Virus record (IMG/VR): IMGVR_UViG_3300044993_000765
Span: 1-64,000 of that record
Source of the DNA: a virus
Reading direction: 5' to 3' (one strand)
Length of the DNA: 64,000 nt
Part shown: piece after piece, positions 1-11,300 of the stretch
Layout of the letters: every line of letters begins with the position of its first letter
Position numbering within the stretch: position 1 is the first letter of the stretch
Made by a program: the position numbers and the translations under genes
Notes under the pieces: model-generated
The model's input: the letters and a program-made list of their open reading frames with translations, nothing else
What the model was told of the DNA's origin: nothing
The model's database searches: none

Positions 1-3000
1 TCAATAGCATTGTCTTGTGAATGTATCGCATGATCGTGAGAACCTCGCAAAACCGGCATTAGGGTCAATTCTCAACTGCGGAGGCCACTTGTTTGGTATT
101 GGCGGCCCCATAACAACTTTGCCATTCTTGTATCCGATATATTCGTGAGGAGCTTCAACCTCAAGACCAGAAATCATAGCCAAATCACTGGCGAATGACC
201 TTCCGTTATATTTCGGAGCACCTGCAGTGCAGGAAAGAAGTCGAATCCTCTTGTACCTCCCTTTTATCACTCTATCCTTAATGAGATCCCACAGTTGCTG
301 TGGCGAAATCGGATTTCCATGCTCGTCTTGCACTGCGATTTTATCGGAATAACCGTGAGTGGCAATAGTAAAAGTTCCCTTCGGTGAGACATAAGCATTG
401 GACCCATTGTGCAAATCAGCATCTCTTTGCGGGTACCAATTGATTTCTGCAGCAAGTCCAAAAAAATCAAAAAAGACTAAGGGGTCTACATTCGCATACG
501 CATACGTATTTGGCCCACCTAGCAATCCGATCGGATCGCTCTGCACATACCGCCCTGTGCCCGGATCATAATCCCGGAAGTAGTTGTAATTCATGCCTGT
601 CGCAGCATCATACCGCTGCCCCGGAAACCGCATGTCGAGCACGAAGGCGATGCCATCAGCGTCGACATCTTCCTCCGGCGCGCTGTCGCCGAAGGCTTCT
701 CCGGCCAGATCCCAGCGCCAGACCGCAACATTGCGGACCGGGTCGATCACCACGCGCGGCGTGCCCAGCGCGTCGGCCTGGATGTAGTACAGCTTCTGTG
801 TCGCGCCGGCGCCGACCAACAGGCCTACCGGCAGATCATCCAGCCAGATCGCCTGCTGGATCGGCTGGCCGTTGGCGTCGTAGTCGCCGACCCACCGGCC
901 GGCCTCGTCGTAGACCGAAGTCACGGCGGTGCCGCTGCCGTAGCGATAGACCCGTTCCCCTTTGCCGTTGTAAAGATAGTTCATCGCTACGACGCCGTCG
1001 TGTTTCACCGCGCGCATGCGGTTGGCGTCGTCGTACTCGAACTCGCGCACGGCCGGCGCATCGGTTGCCGTTGCGCTCTCGGTGGTCATGATCCCCTGGG
1101 TTTCGCCGGGCGGCGGATCACCCGGCCCCGGATGACCGGGCTCGCCAGGGCCGGGATTTTCCTCCGGACAGTCAAAGCAGCCGCCGGGCGGCAGCCCCTG
1201 ATTCGCAGATCCGATCCGCGTCGTGTTGCCGGCCGCATCGTACTCACGCGGAATCCCGCCAGCACCGGCGAGCCAGTGCCTGCCAGCGACGTAGATGTAA
1301 TCCTGCAGCATGACGCCCTCAGTGCGTCGGGTGCGATTGCCGGTCGCATCGTGGTCGTAGGCGTGGAGGACGCTGTTGCTCGCACCTTCCCGGACCTGTT
1401 TCAGCCGGCTCATGCCGTCGTGGACGTATCTGCGCCGTGCCGGCTCCGCAAGATTCGCGGTATGCAGCGATTCCAGGTTGCCGACCGCGTCGAAGCGGTA
1501 CCCCATGTCGATACCGCCTGCGGCGCCATCACGGATGGACTGCGGCCGACCATTGAGATCGAAGGACCGCACGAGCTGTCGTCCATTGCCGAAGGTCCAG
1601 CCCGTCGATGCGCCGAAGGGCATGTACTGCGCCGAGTGCAGCAGGACCTGCGCGGTGCCGTTGGCCTGCGTCACCCGCAGCTCTCTCGGTCGTGCCTGTC
1701 CATCACGGACGATCCGCACCGTGCTGCCATCCGGATAGGTCATGCCGATCCACTGGTTGCCCGGTGGCGGATTCTGCAGCAGGGTGTTCTGCCCGGGCAG
1801 GCGTCCCCGGGGATCGGTGTGCAGATAGCGCAGGACATAGGTGCGCCCCTGCGTCCGCTGGAGTTTGCGAACGACATTGCCGTAACGGTCGTGGCAATAG
1901 GCCGTGTCGCCGCTGGCGTCGGTCATCCGCGACAGCCGCCCCTGGGCGAACCGCTCGCCATCGAGGCAGTCCCCCGACGCACTGTCGTAGCTGTAGGCCA
2001 CATTGCGGCTGCTGTCGGGGTACGACACCGAGGTCGGACGATTGAGCAGGTCGTAGCCGTAGGTCGCAGTGATCCCGCGCGCATCGGTCCTGCGCTCCAG
2101 ATTGCCAGCCTGATCGTAGGCGAACTTGGTCAGGCCAGTGTCCGGACTCAGTTGGTCGGTCAGGTCGCCGAAACCGTTGTACTTGTAGTCCGTGGGCTTC
2201 TGGTTCGGATCAATGACCTTCGTCAACCGGTCCATCGCGTCATACTCGAACTGCGTGAGCGCGGCCACGCCGTCCACGTCCTGCAGCGTGCTACGAAGAC
2301 GGCCGAGCGCATCGTAGTCGTGGCCGATCCGGCGCAGGAGCGCATCCGTGACCAGACTAAGATTGTCTTCCGCATCATAGCCGAGCACGGTCGCCCGCTC
2401 GTCGGCATCAATCTGGCGTTCGAGTCGGCCCAGCGTATCGAACACGCGGGTCAGCGCACGCCGCAGGGTGCCCGAAGGATCGCGGGTCTCCTCGCCGATG
2501 CGTTCGCCGGCAGCATTCAGGGTATAGACCATGCGATTGCCGGCCGCATCGCTCACGTTCGTCAGACGCTGCGCGGCGTCGTACTCGAACTGCATGAAGG
2601 CGCCATCGGATGACAAGATACGATGGACCGTGCCGGTCGGGTTGTACGCGATCCGGGTGATCCGGTCGTCCGCTTCGCTGCCGTCGTCCATGCCACGGAT
2701 CTTGCTCGCGACCACGCGGCCGCGCGGGTCGTACTCCAGATCGGTCACGACGCCGGTGACATCGCGCACCGACAACGGACGACCTGCACCGTCATAACGG
2801 AGATTTTCCACCACATGCCCGACGGCATTGATCTTCCGCCACAGATCGCCCTTGCGATATGGACACGTCGCGGGCGACGCCGCGCAGGTCGGCTCGTCGG
2901 CCATGCGATAGGTGTAGGCGACGACATCCTCGCTACCCTGACGAGGACCATCGACGGTCAGGATCAGCCCGACAATCGGGCATCTCCCGGCGCTGACATC

Positions 3001-4998
3001 GGCAGGCTCGCAGTAGGTCGTCGTGATCGCGCGGGCGTTGCCCGTCGTCGGATCGAAGGCCATGCTGTCGGTGACCTGGCCGCGCGCGTTGTACGCCCAC
3101 TTATTGCGCGCGACGATCGCACCGGTGCGGTCCCGGGTCCGCTGTTCGGTCACGCGCCCGGTGACCGGGTCGTGGACGAACTCGATACGCCGTTCTTCGG
3201 GCGTCCCGACCGCCGAGGTGATCGACGTGCGATAGGCCCCGTCGTACCCATACTCGGTCCGGACATTGCGCTTGTCGGTCTGTGACTCCAGGCGACCCTG
3301 CCCGTCGAAGGTCTGGCGCTCGGTTGCGGTGCCTTCCTGTGTCGCGAGTACCCGCCGATAGAGGCCGGGGGCGATCGTGTAGGCGCGCGTGCCGCCCTCG
3401 GCGGTGTTCATCGTCGCACTGTCTTCGGACGGATAACTGATCCTGGTCAGTTCGTTGGGCGTGCCCAGCACACGGCTGGAGGTCGCGCGCCCACGCGCAT
3501 CGTAGGCGAACGAGGCGTAACGGCGTTCGTCCTCGGCGGTGATGCCGGTCAGGTGGTGCCGCTGATTGGCGGCGCCGGCCAGACCGGGCTCGTTGTAGTG
3601 GTACTGGCGTACTGCATTGCCCGGCGTGGTGACGCGCGTCAGGTTGCGGTCGGCGTCGTAATCGTAGGCGACGGCCGTGCCGTCCGGCAGCACGATCCGG
3701 CGCAGCAGATTGCCTGCAGACTCGAACCGCAGCACCCGCCCCTGCCCGTCGGTCACGGTCGCAATCGACCGATCCGCGTGGGTGATGGTCAGATCGTTCA
3801 GCGGATCGCCGGGGTTGCGGATGGCGATCAGATAACCGTCCAGATCGAAGTCGCGCACCTCCCCGTCCGGCATGTGCTGTCGGAAGCTGATCCCGTTCGC
3901 ATTGATCCGCTCCAGCACGCGGCCGACCGAGTTTTCGCCGCGGTAGCGGTTGCCGCTCAACAGCACGTAGGATTCGTAGTTGCCGCTTTCGTCGATGTGC
4001 ACGTAAGGCGCGCTCGTCACCGGCGTGCCGATGATGCGGTCGCTCCAGGTGTGGCTCCAGCCGATCCCGAAATTGCGGTTATTGCGGAACTGCCGCAGCG
4101 AACGGTAGTGGCGGGTGAAGGTGCGGCCCGCAAAGGTGAAGTCGTCCTCGTGCCGCTGCTTCTCGCCGGTCGCCGGGTAGATCGGGTTGCGGCTGCCGGC
4201 GCAACTGCCGCACTGCCGGATCGGCACCTCGATCCAAGCGATATCGTCGTTTCGTGGCTGGCAGTGGTTGGCGGACAACAGCGTCGCGTCCGAAACCACC
4301 CCGGAGATCGGATAGAAGCCGGTCGAGCAGTACAGCGTCTTGTGCTTCTGCAGCGACCAGTTGTGGGACTTGGTGGTCCCGTTCGTGCAGTTCGCGGTCG
4401 TGGTCATGCCCTTGAAACCGAAGCTGACCGTACCGCGCGTCGATGCGGTCGTGCCGCTCAGGGAGGGATTGGCGCTGTAGTCCGTGCGCAGGCTGCTGCC
4501 GGTGATGGTGCAGCCCGGCCATTTGGTCGCGAGCGTGCGTTCGACCGAGCCGATCAGCGTCGATTCGCTGCCGCACCAGTCGCTGTAGCCGGAACTCGGG
4601 TCCGGTGCGGGCACATTGCAGTCGCCCTTGCCCTGCCCATAAATGCCCAGATCGGCATAGAACATCGGCCCGTTGACGAGATCCGCGGGGCGATTGCGCA
4701 GCCAATACTGCATGCGCAGCGTTGCAGACCCCATCTGGATGGTCTGGACGTGCTCCAACTGGCCTGCCGCGCCGTAGTAGGCGGTGCTGCTGCGGAGGGC
4801 CGCCTCGGCATCGTCGAGCGTCGAGAAGACACCGGTGGAGGTCACGTAGGTCGGTGGTGGCGTGGGGGCCACGACCTGCGCGATGGCGCCGGCGGCGATG
4901 AGCGTGACCAGAACCAAGAGGAACCGACCGCGCGGTCGGAGCCAATGCGTGATGCCACCTCGGCCCGGCGGCCGGGCGGTGCCTTGTCTTTCAGTCAT
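1..4998 (-). CDS. RHS/YD-repeat protein with C-terminal toxin-like tip
   Basis: Large RHS-family protein of 1665 residues, reading leftwards, stop at base 1. The ATG at 4998 is chosen because a GGGA-type ribosome site precedes it and a hydrophobic segment (LLVLVTLIAAGAIAQ) follows within the first 45 residues, fitting a signal or anchor. A DUF6531-like start (NPIYPATGEKQRHEDDF) leads into many YD repeats of the form YDxxGRxxS/T. The RHS core ends with the usual DPIGLLGGPNTYAY signature near residue 1490. After it comes a tip of about 150 residues, visibly richer in A and T than the core. The tip has a His in ATHGYSD and a Cys in LLSCTAG, spaced as in caspase-like CHAT or C80 proteases; that reading is my inference. 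RHS shells encapsulate and deliver toxins. Any immunity gene would lie left of the window. It probably lies outside the prophage. Confidence 0.9.
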   Translation of the reverse strand: MTERQGTARPPGRGGITHWLRPRGRFLLVLVTLIAAGAIAQVVAPTPPPTYVTSTGVFSTLDDAEAALRSSTAYYGAAGQLEHVQTIQMGSATLRMQYWLRNRPADLVNGPMFYADLGIYGQGKGDCNVPAPDPSSGYSDWCGSESTLIGSVERTLATKWPGCTITGSSLRTDYSANPSLSGTTASTRGTVSFGFKGMTTTANCTNGTTKSHNWSLQKHKTLYCSTGFYPISGVVSDATLLSANHCQPRNDDIAWIEVPIRQCGSCAGSRNPIYPATGEKQRHEDDFTFAGRTFTRHYRSLRQFRNNRNFGIGWSHTWSDRIIGTPVTSAPYVHIDESGNYESYVLLSGNRYRGENSVGRVLERINANGISFRQHMPDGEVRDFDLDGYLIAIRNPGDPLNDLTITHADRSIATVTDGQGRVLRFESAGNLLRRIVLPDGTAVAYDYDADRNLTRVTTPGNAVRQYHYNEPGLAGAANQRHHLTGITAEDERRYASFAYDARGRATSSRVLGTPNELTRISYPSEDSATMNTAEGGTRAYTIAPGLYRRVLATQEGTATERQTFDGQGRLESQTDKRNVRTEYGYDGAYRTSITSAVGTPEERRIEFVHDPVTGRVTEQRTRDRTGAIVARNKWAYNARGQVTDSMAFDPTTGNARAITTTYCEPADVSAGRCPIVGLILTVDGPRQGSEDVVAYTYRMADEPTCAASPATCPYRKGDLWRKINAVGHVVENLRYDGAGRPLSVRDVTGVVTDLEYDPRGRVVASKIRGMDDGSEADDRITRIAYNPTGTVHRILSSDGAFMQFEYDAAQRLTNVSDAAGNRMVYTLNAAGERIGEETRDPSGTLRRALTRVFDTLGRLERQIDADERATVLGYDAEDNLSLVTDALLRRIGHDYDALGRLRSTLQDVDGVAALTQFEYDAMDRLTKVIDPNQKPTDYKYNGFGDLTDQLSPDTGLTKFAYDQAGNLERRTDARGITATYGYDLLNRPTSVSYPDSSRNVAYSYDSASGDCLDGERFAQGRLSRMTDASGDTAYCHDRYGNVVRKLQRTQGRTYVLRYLHTDPRGRLPGQNTLLQNPPPGNQWIGMTYPDGSTVRIVRDGQARPRELRVTQANGTAQVLLHSAQYMPFGASTGWTFGNGRQLVRSFDLNGRPQSIRDGAAGGIDMGYRFDAVGNLESLHTANLAEPARRRYVHDGMSRLKQVREGASNSVLHAYDHDATGNRTRRTEGVMLQDYIYVAGRHWLAGAGGIPREYDAAGNTTRIGSANQGLPPGGCFDCPEENPGPGEPGHPGPGDPPPGETQGIMTTESATATDAPAVREFEYDDANRMRAVKHDGVVAMNYLYNGKGERVYRYGSGTAVTSVYDEAGRWVGDYDANGQPIQQAIWLDDLPVGLLVGAGATQKLYYIQADALGTPRVVIDPVRNVAVWRWDLAGEAFGDSAPEEDVDADGIAFVLDMRFPGQRYDAATGMNYNYFRDYDPGTGRYVQSDPIGLLGGPNTYAYANVDPLVFFDFFGLAAEINWYPQRDADLHNGSNAYVSPKGTFTIATHGYSDKIAVQDEHGNPISPQQLWDLIKDRVIKGRYKRIRLLSCTAGAPKYNGRSFASDLAMISGLEVEAPHEYIGYKNGKVVMGPPIPNKWPPQLRIDPNAGFARFSRSCDTFTRQCY

Positions 4999-5357
4999 GA
5001 GATTGTCCCTGTTGTGCGATCGATCGGCGTGCTGCCCGCACGTCGGCCCGTGAGACGGGCTCGCGCACGCGATGCCCGCGTTCACATGAACGCGCATCGG
5101 TGTCTCTGGGATTGAGATTTGGCGTTGCCACCTGATCGACATCCTGCTGTTGAAAAATCGACAGCGAGCCGGATCGCGCGCACGCGATGGCACCTCGCCT
5201 GTCGGCGATGCCTTCCGTGACGGATTGGTGTTTGACTGCAACGCCTGCCGCCCATGGCGGCCCCTGGCTTGGGAGGATTCTAACCGCCTCCCGGCGGTGA
5301 TGGGGTACCTGTCAGAACCGACAGGGGCACCCCCGGGGGGTCCCCCTGCCCACTACC
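4999..5357. other. Non-coding boundary region between RHS gene and prophage
   Basis: No convincing gene here. It holds the presumed promoter of the RHS gene and several stem-loops: GCCCGT/ACGGGC at 5046-5060, GCCGCC/GGCGGC at 5247-5261, ACCGCC/GGCGGT at 5283-5298 and CCTGTC/GACAGG at 5308-5325. The last two lie just past the end of the giant phage gene and may terminate that operon. I could not recognise an attachment site, tRNA 3' end or integrase, so the phage edge is only inferred from the change of gene type. Confidence 0.5.
5308..5325 (-). terminator. Stem-loop after the giant ejection protein gene
   Basis: A perfect 6-bp stem (CCTGTC/GACAGG) with a 6-base loop lies 33 bases past the stop of the 4759-residue gene. 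A second 6-bp stem follows at 5283-5298. There is no clear T run, so this is a weak or factor-dependent terminator at best. Confidence 0.4.
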
Positions 5358-8300
5358 TCACTCGGCCGTACCGGTCCCTTCCCGGACCCGCTCGGCCAGC
5401 CTCGGATTGAGGACGATGCCGGCCTCGGCCCGTGCACTCCAGGCCAGCCGAGACGCGATGGATCGTTCTAGCGTCCCCGCCGTGATCGCCAACTCGGGGA
5501 CTTTCCGGTTCCACTCACGAATCTGCCGGACGACCTCCGCCCGGCCTTCGACATCGCCCGTTCGGGTCGCCAGTGCGTAGGCGTCCAATAGCCGCTCCCG
5601 GCGCTTGAGCAGATGCTGTTCGTACCGTTTCGCGGCGTTGTTGCGGGCGTAAGTCTCGGCGAGCTCGGAGGGGGTAAAGCCGCTTAGCTGCAACAACGTC
5701 TGGCGCAGGCTCATATCCTCGATTAGCGGGTCGCCACGCAGGGTGTTCGCGCCCTGTACCTCATAGCGCGCCGCCTTGACCATGGACTTCAGGGCACTCG
5801 GCAGCATTGTTTCGACGCCGCGCCAGGTGTGACCCTCGTCGATCAGTGCCTTGCCGGCGATGACGTTCTTGAGCACACCGCCCATCGGGCCGGCGGCCTG
5901 TTCGAGCAGGTGGTAGTACATTCCCCGCCCTTCCAGTTCGCGGTCCGCATCGCGGAACCAAAGCTGCGACAAACTGACCCGGCTGGCGACATCTGCGCCC
6001 GTAACCGTATTAACCGGTCCATTGAGCAGGACTTCGGCCGCATCGGTACCGAGCAAGTCAGTCAGAAAAGCACGCAGCTCCGTTTTCGCTTCCCATGGCT
6101 CGTCTTCGTCGCCGAAGCTTGCCGCGATGGCGTTGAGTACGCCCATGACGACACTCGCGATCGGCAAGCCGAGTGCACCTGAAAAAAGCGCACTCATGCC
6201 GAGGACGCCGGTCAGGTTACGACGCGCGATACGTCTGGTCTGCGGATCGGCGTTGCGCGTCGTCTGCCAGACCATGCGCCCAAGGTGCCATGTGGTGTTC
6301 AGCGCGTATTGCTTGAACATCAGCAACACCTTCGCGACATTGCCCTGCATCCAGCGCGCTCGGTTCTGGTTCGTGTAGTCGTAGTGAGTGTCCTGGATCG
6401 CATCGATCGCGCTCCGGACAGCTTGATCGAAGGATTGGCCTGCTTTGCGCGAAAGTCGGAACGCGGCGATACCGGTCGCCTCGCGGTTGATGAGTTCGGT
6501 AGTGTGGAAGCCCCAGCCGATGATCCGCATGGCCTCGGCCCAGGCTGGACTGAAACGCACCGCGCCGTCCTCCGCAATGCCGGCAAGACTATGCGCCTGC
6601 GTCCGGTCGATGGCGCCGGCCGCGACCAGCGCCTTGTAGGCGTCCTCCTCCTCCCTGTTCGGCAACCGCCTCTCGATATGCCCAAGCGTTCGAGCTGCGT
6701 CGCTGCCGGCGGCCAGAAGCGCATTGAACGCTTTTACCGCGCCGAAGCGAGCTGCGAGATAGGGATAGCTGATGAGCGCGGTCTGGCTGAGGTTGACCAG
6801 CGCAGAGGCGGGAGAAAGTCCCAGGTAATACACGAAGCCCGCTGAGGAGATCGCCTGTGTGATCGGGCTATCGGTCGGCTGCATGATCCATGCGTGTCTG
6901 CGCTGCAGTTCGGCAAGAATCGCATCTCCCGCCACAAGTCGGCGGGTGTCGGCGTCATCCTTGCGGCGATCGATATCCTGCTGATGCTTTAACAATTCGA
7001 GGACCGACTGCAGCTTGTGCGCATAACGCAACCGCGCCAACTGGTGGCTGCCGTGATGCATGTTCCAGGCGAATGCCCGCACGCCATCAGGGTCGAATCC
7101 GGGCACTGCATTTCGATGAATCTGATGCTTGCGCATCGACATCTCGGGCAAAGCCTGCAGATACAACTGATAAATCTCCTCCTGCGTCTTCTCGGAAACT
7201 CCCGCCTTGCTCAAATGCTCAATGATCTCGGCGACGAAAGTCCCCTGTGGCGCATCCTTTGGTCCGCTCTCGGCTTTCAGCCCCTGGGCTCGAATCGTGT
7301 AGCCCTGCCCCTGCAGGCTGGCGACAGCCCGCTCCAGATCGCTCAAACTCTCGAACATCAGGTACACAGGGACTCCGTCGCGTAGCGCCGACACGAAGTA
7401 ACGACCGAAGCGTTGCAGTGGGAAATAAACCCCCTGCAGGCGGTTACGCTCGAACTGCAGCCGGATCACTTGTTCGAGTCGCCGCTTGTGACTGGCACTG
7501 GCGTCGGTGTCGCGCATACGCGCGACCAGCGCCTCCTCGACGGCATCGGAACGTCCTGCGTAGGCATCGCGAAAAGCGATATAGATCTCCTGCGCCTCCT
7601 TCGGCAAGGCATTCCAGCGGGCCACCAACTCCGGATATGCAGCCCGGCGTCGCTTTTCTCGCGCAGGCATACCGCGCAGAATCTTCGCCTCCTGCATCAT
7701 GTCGATCTTGCTGTCTCCACTGCGTTCGCGCATTTGCTGCCTAATGGCTCTCAGCGCCTCACGGATGGACTTCGGTGTGACCTCATGCAGCTTGCCTCCG
7801 AATCGGAACTGCAGCGGTGTATACGCCTTGGCAGGATCGACACCGGCGATCGTCGCCGCGTGCATCAGCCGGAACAGCTCACGGGCCTGCATGCGGTGCT
7901 TCGATACCCAGCGGCGCGCATCTTCGGCGAGGGTGTCGGCCTCACTCTGCATCTGGTTGCGATCGGCGCTCATCCGCGCGAGATAGTCGTTGTAGAACCG
8001 GATGTGCTCGAAATAGTCGCCGCCGAGTTCACCCAGATGGCGGGTGGTCAACAATCCCAACCAGGCGCTGCGGCTCGCGTCCTTGAACTTGGCTGGCGTG
8101 ATGTCCTTGAGCCACGCCTTGGCACGATCCTTCAAGGCGGTCTGCTCGGGCGCGGGATCGAGGATCGCATCCAGATCATCCAAGACAGCGTTCGGCGTGC
8201 GCTTGCTGAACAGAGGCAAGCCCTCCTCAACCGCTGCACGAACGGCCGGCGTGATGTCGAAGGCATGTACCTCCAACGCATGTGCCCGGAAGCGCGGCCG

Positions 8301-11300
8301 GATCTCCGCAGTTGTGACCCGCCCGCCCAGCGGACGCGCCCAGCGGTTGACCACCGCCGGGAGGATGCCGTCGTAGTAGCCGCCCATGCCGGCATCGCCC
8401 AGGTGGAGCGAGAGCGCATCCAGACGCCGCAGAGGCGTGCCACGCGAGCTGCCGCGCGGGGATAGGTCGCCCTCGCCCGCGCGGACGCGCGCGGCCACCT
8501 TGGCACCCAGCAGCGAGGACAGCAGGTTCGCCGGCACCTCCATTTCCCGCACCACGTCGCCCTGCTTCAAGCCAGCGACGCGGAACGCGCCCGAAGGCAT
8601 GGGCATATAGTCGATGGCATCGACCTGTTCGCCCCGCGAATAGCGCGAGGTCTGCTGCGCGCCGGTCGTCCAGCCGATGCGCTGGAAGCCACGTTCGGCC
8701 GCCATCCGCACCATGCGTTTGATCGCAAGCAACGTCCAGTCTTCGGTGGACTTGAAAGGCGCGTCAGGTGCGACGTTGCGATCGGCGCTTGGACGATACC
8801 CGTAGCGCCGGCCGTGCTGGTGCCAATCGGACTGGATCTCCTCAATGAACAGCATGCGCTTGCCGTCCACGTCCTCGCGCTCGTTGTAGCGGATGTGGAC
8901 AAGGACATTCTTTACAGAGGGGTAGTGTTCGCTATGGAAAGGTTCGTCGGGGTTGCGGCTCGATGGCTGCACCGGAAAAGTCAGGAGCAGTTCGCGGTAC
9001 TCGCGCCCGCCTTCCATCTGGTAGCTCGCGTATCGGCCTTCCGCAGAAACGAATGGCGCAGTTGTTTCTATGCCCGCCGAAAGGGTTTCAAGATCGTGCC
9101 TCTGCGATTCGGTCAGTGTGCGCTCATCGACTTCCTGGCCGTCACGCATGAGAGCAACGCCATACGACGGAAGCGTTTCGATCTCGAACCCCGCTGCCTG
9201 CAATCGATCCAGCGCCGCGTCGTAGCGGGCGACATCTCCGCCGATTTGCTGTTCGCCGATCCGCACCTGATGGGTGCGCACGAAGTCGGTCAGCGCCTCG
9301 CGTGTGATCCGCGCTTCTCCGGTTACGCTTTCCCGTGTAGTCAGCCAAACATCGACATCGAGCCAGTCGCGTTCCGCCTGCTTGAATCCACCGCGCCGCT
9401 GTACGCCATCCAGCCATTGTTGCCACTGCTCAGCGGTTCCCCGCCGCGGTGCGCCTTGGGCGCGCTCCAGCGCCTGCAACAATGCCGAGCGAAAGCCCTC
9501 CACGCGCGAAAACGCTGGTGCCATCGACTCTTTGAGTGACAAGGCACGCTCGCTGCCGCCCAGCCGAACCTGCCTCGCGGCACGCATGACCAACTGACGA
9601 AGCTCAGCCTCCGAGAGCGTCCAGCGCACGCCGAGCTTGCGCAGGAACGCGCGCACGGCCGCGACGACACGATCAAGCACGGAATCCTTCACACCTCTCT
9701 CGGCCAGAATCGCGATGAACTCGGCAATGGCCGTACTGTCCCAGCCGTTATCCAGGTAGCCACGCCGCGCGTGCTCGGCGAACAGGTCGCGATAGCGCCC
9801 CTTCTCTCGCAGACGATGGACGCCTTCGGCGATCTGCGCCCACTGCGCCGGCCCGACGATGGTTTCGATGCCGTAGTGACCGATGGCCTCGTGGATCAGC
9901 ACACGCTGGACGGCACGCCGGTTCGGCAGCGCACTGGCCACCAGATAAACAGTGCCCGTGCTGCGCGCGTAATAGCCTTCGGCGAGGTGAACATCCGGCG
10001 CGCGCCGCGCTGAAGCCGGCAGATAGTCTGGGGTTGCGACGACACGCACCACGGGCGCCCCCTTCCAGTCCACCAGCATCTCGTCCACGACCCGCTGCAC
10101 CTGGGCAACGCTCGCGCCAGCAGCGGCTGGGTTGCGGCGTTTGCTGAAAGCTCCGGCGTCATCGTCCCGCTGCTGCTGGTAGTCCAGCAGCTCGTCCAGC
10201 GCATCGCTGAACCCAGCCTCGCGCAGCGCCGAGCGCTGCGCCTCCAGCGCCGCATCGAGCATAGGCCGCTCATGCTCGGGAATCTCCGGCCCGCGCACCA
10301 GCAACAGCCGCTGCACGCGACGATACTGCTCGCGTGCCTCGCGCAACGCCTGTGTCTGCTCGAAAGGCTTGGCGGCTTCGGCCCTGAAGCGTTCGGCCTC
10401 GCCTCGGGCGTTCTCAATACGGGCTTCGGTATCTACGATTTCCGCGCCGATCCGGTCGATATAGTTGTTCAGCCGAGTCAGCAGGCCGGTGGCCGAAAAG
10501 GTCTGCGCACCACGCTCGTAGCTCGTGACCTCGCCCAGATCGGACGACACGCGCACCCATTGGGCATGCACACGATCAATCTCGAAGGTCACGCCGCGAT
10601 AGGCGAGTTCCACCGGACTTGCTGCGTCGCTCGGACCGATCAGCGCGCCAACGCGCCGGGCAATAGTCTGAGTCAGCGCCTTGCGCTCCCCGAACCGGGC
10701 ACCGTCCAGCGTAGTACCGCCGGGCACCGCCTCCTTGTCCTCGGGCAAGGGGTGTTGCTTGACTTGGGCTTGCACCTCGCGCAATGCCTTCAGGTAACGC
10801 GGGCCACCCATCGCGGCGTACTGCTCGGCCGTGCGCGCCTGCCGTTGCAGGGCCGTCTGGTTATCGGCGTGCGCCAACTCCAACTGTTCCAGTCGGCGCA
10901 CGTCATGGCGCAACTGGGTCTCGCGCAGGATCAGCGGGTCTCCCGACGCGGCGGCCTTCATTTCGGCTGCATTCGCCGCCTCGCCGTCGATGTCCTCGAT
11001 TTCGGTCTGTTGGCCGTCGTATTTGCGCAACTGCTCGATGCCGCGCGCCTTGTGTTCCAATAATTGCCAGCGCCGGGTGTCGTAGGTCTGGCGGGTCGCG
11101 TAGCGATAGATCGCCACCTCAAACCCGTCCGGGTCGCGCTCGTAGAGCTGGTTGCCGCGTCGGATCGCTCGGCCTTCGCGCTGTTCCAGATCGCTCGGCT
11201 TCCACGGGGCATCGATGTGGTGCAGGCCGACGATGCGATCCTGCACGTTGGTGCCGGCTCCCATCTTTGCGGTCGAACCGAACAGGAACCGCACCTCGCC

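Noticed and set aside
1000-2613. 537-codon plus-strand reading frame opposite the RHS gene (and a similar one at 3553-5115)
   Set aside because: Mirror frame of a GC-rich repetitive gene; Val/Ala/Arg-rich, no domain, no ribosome site.
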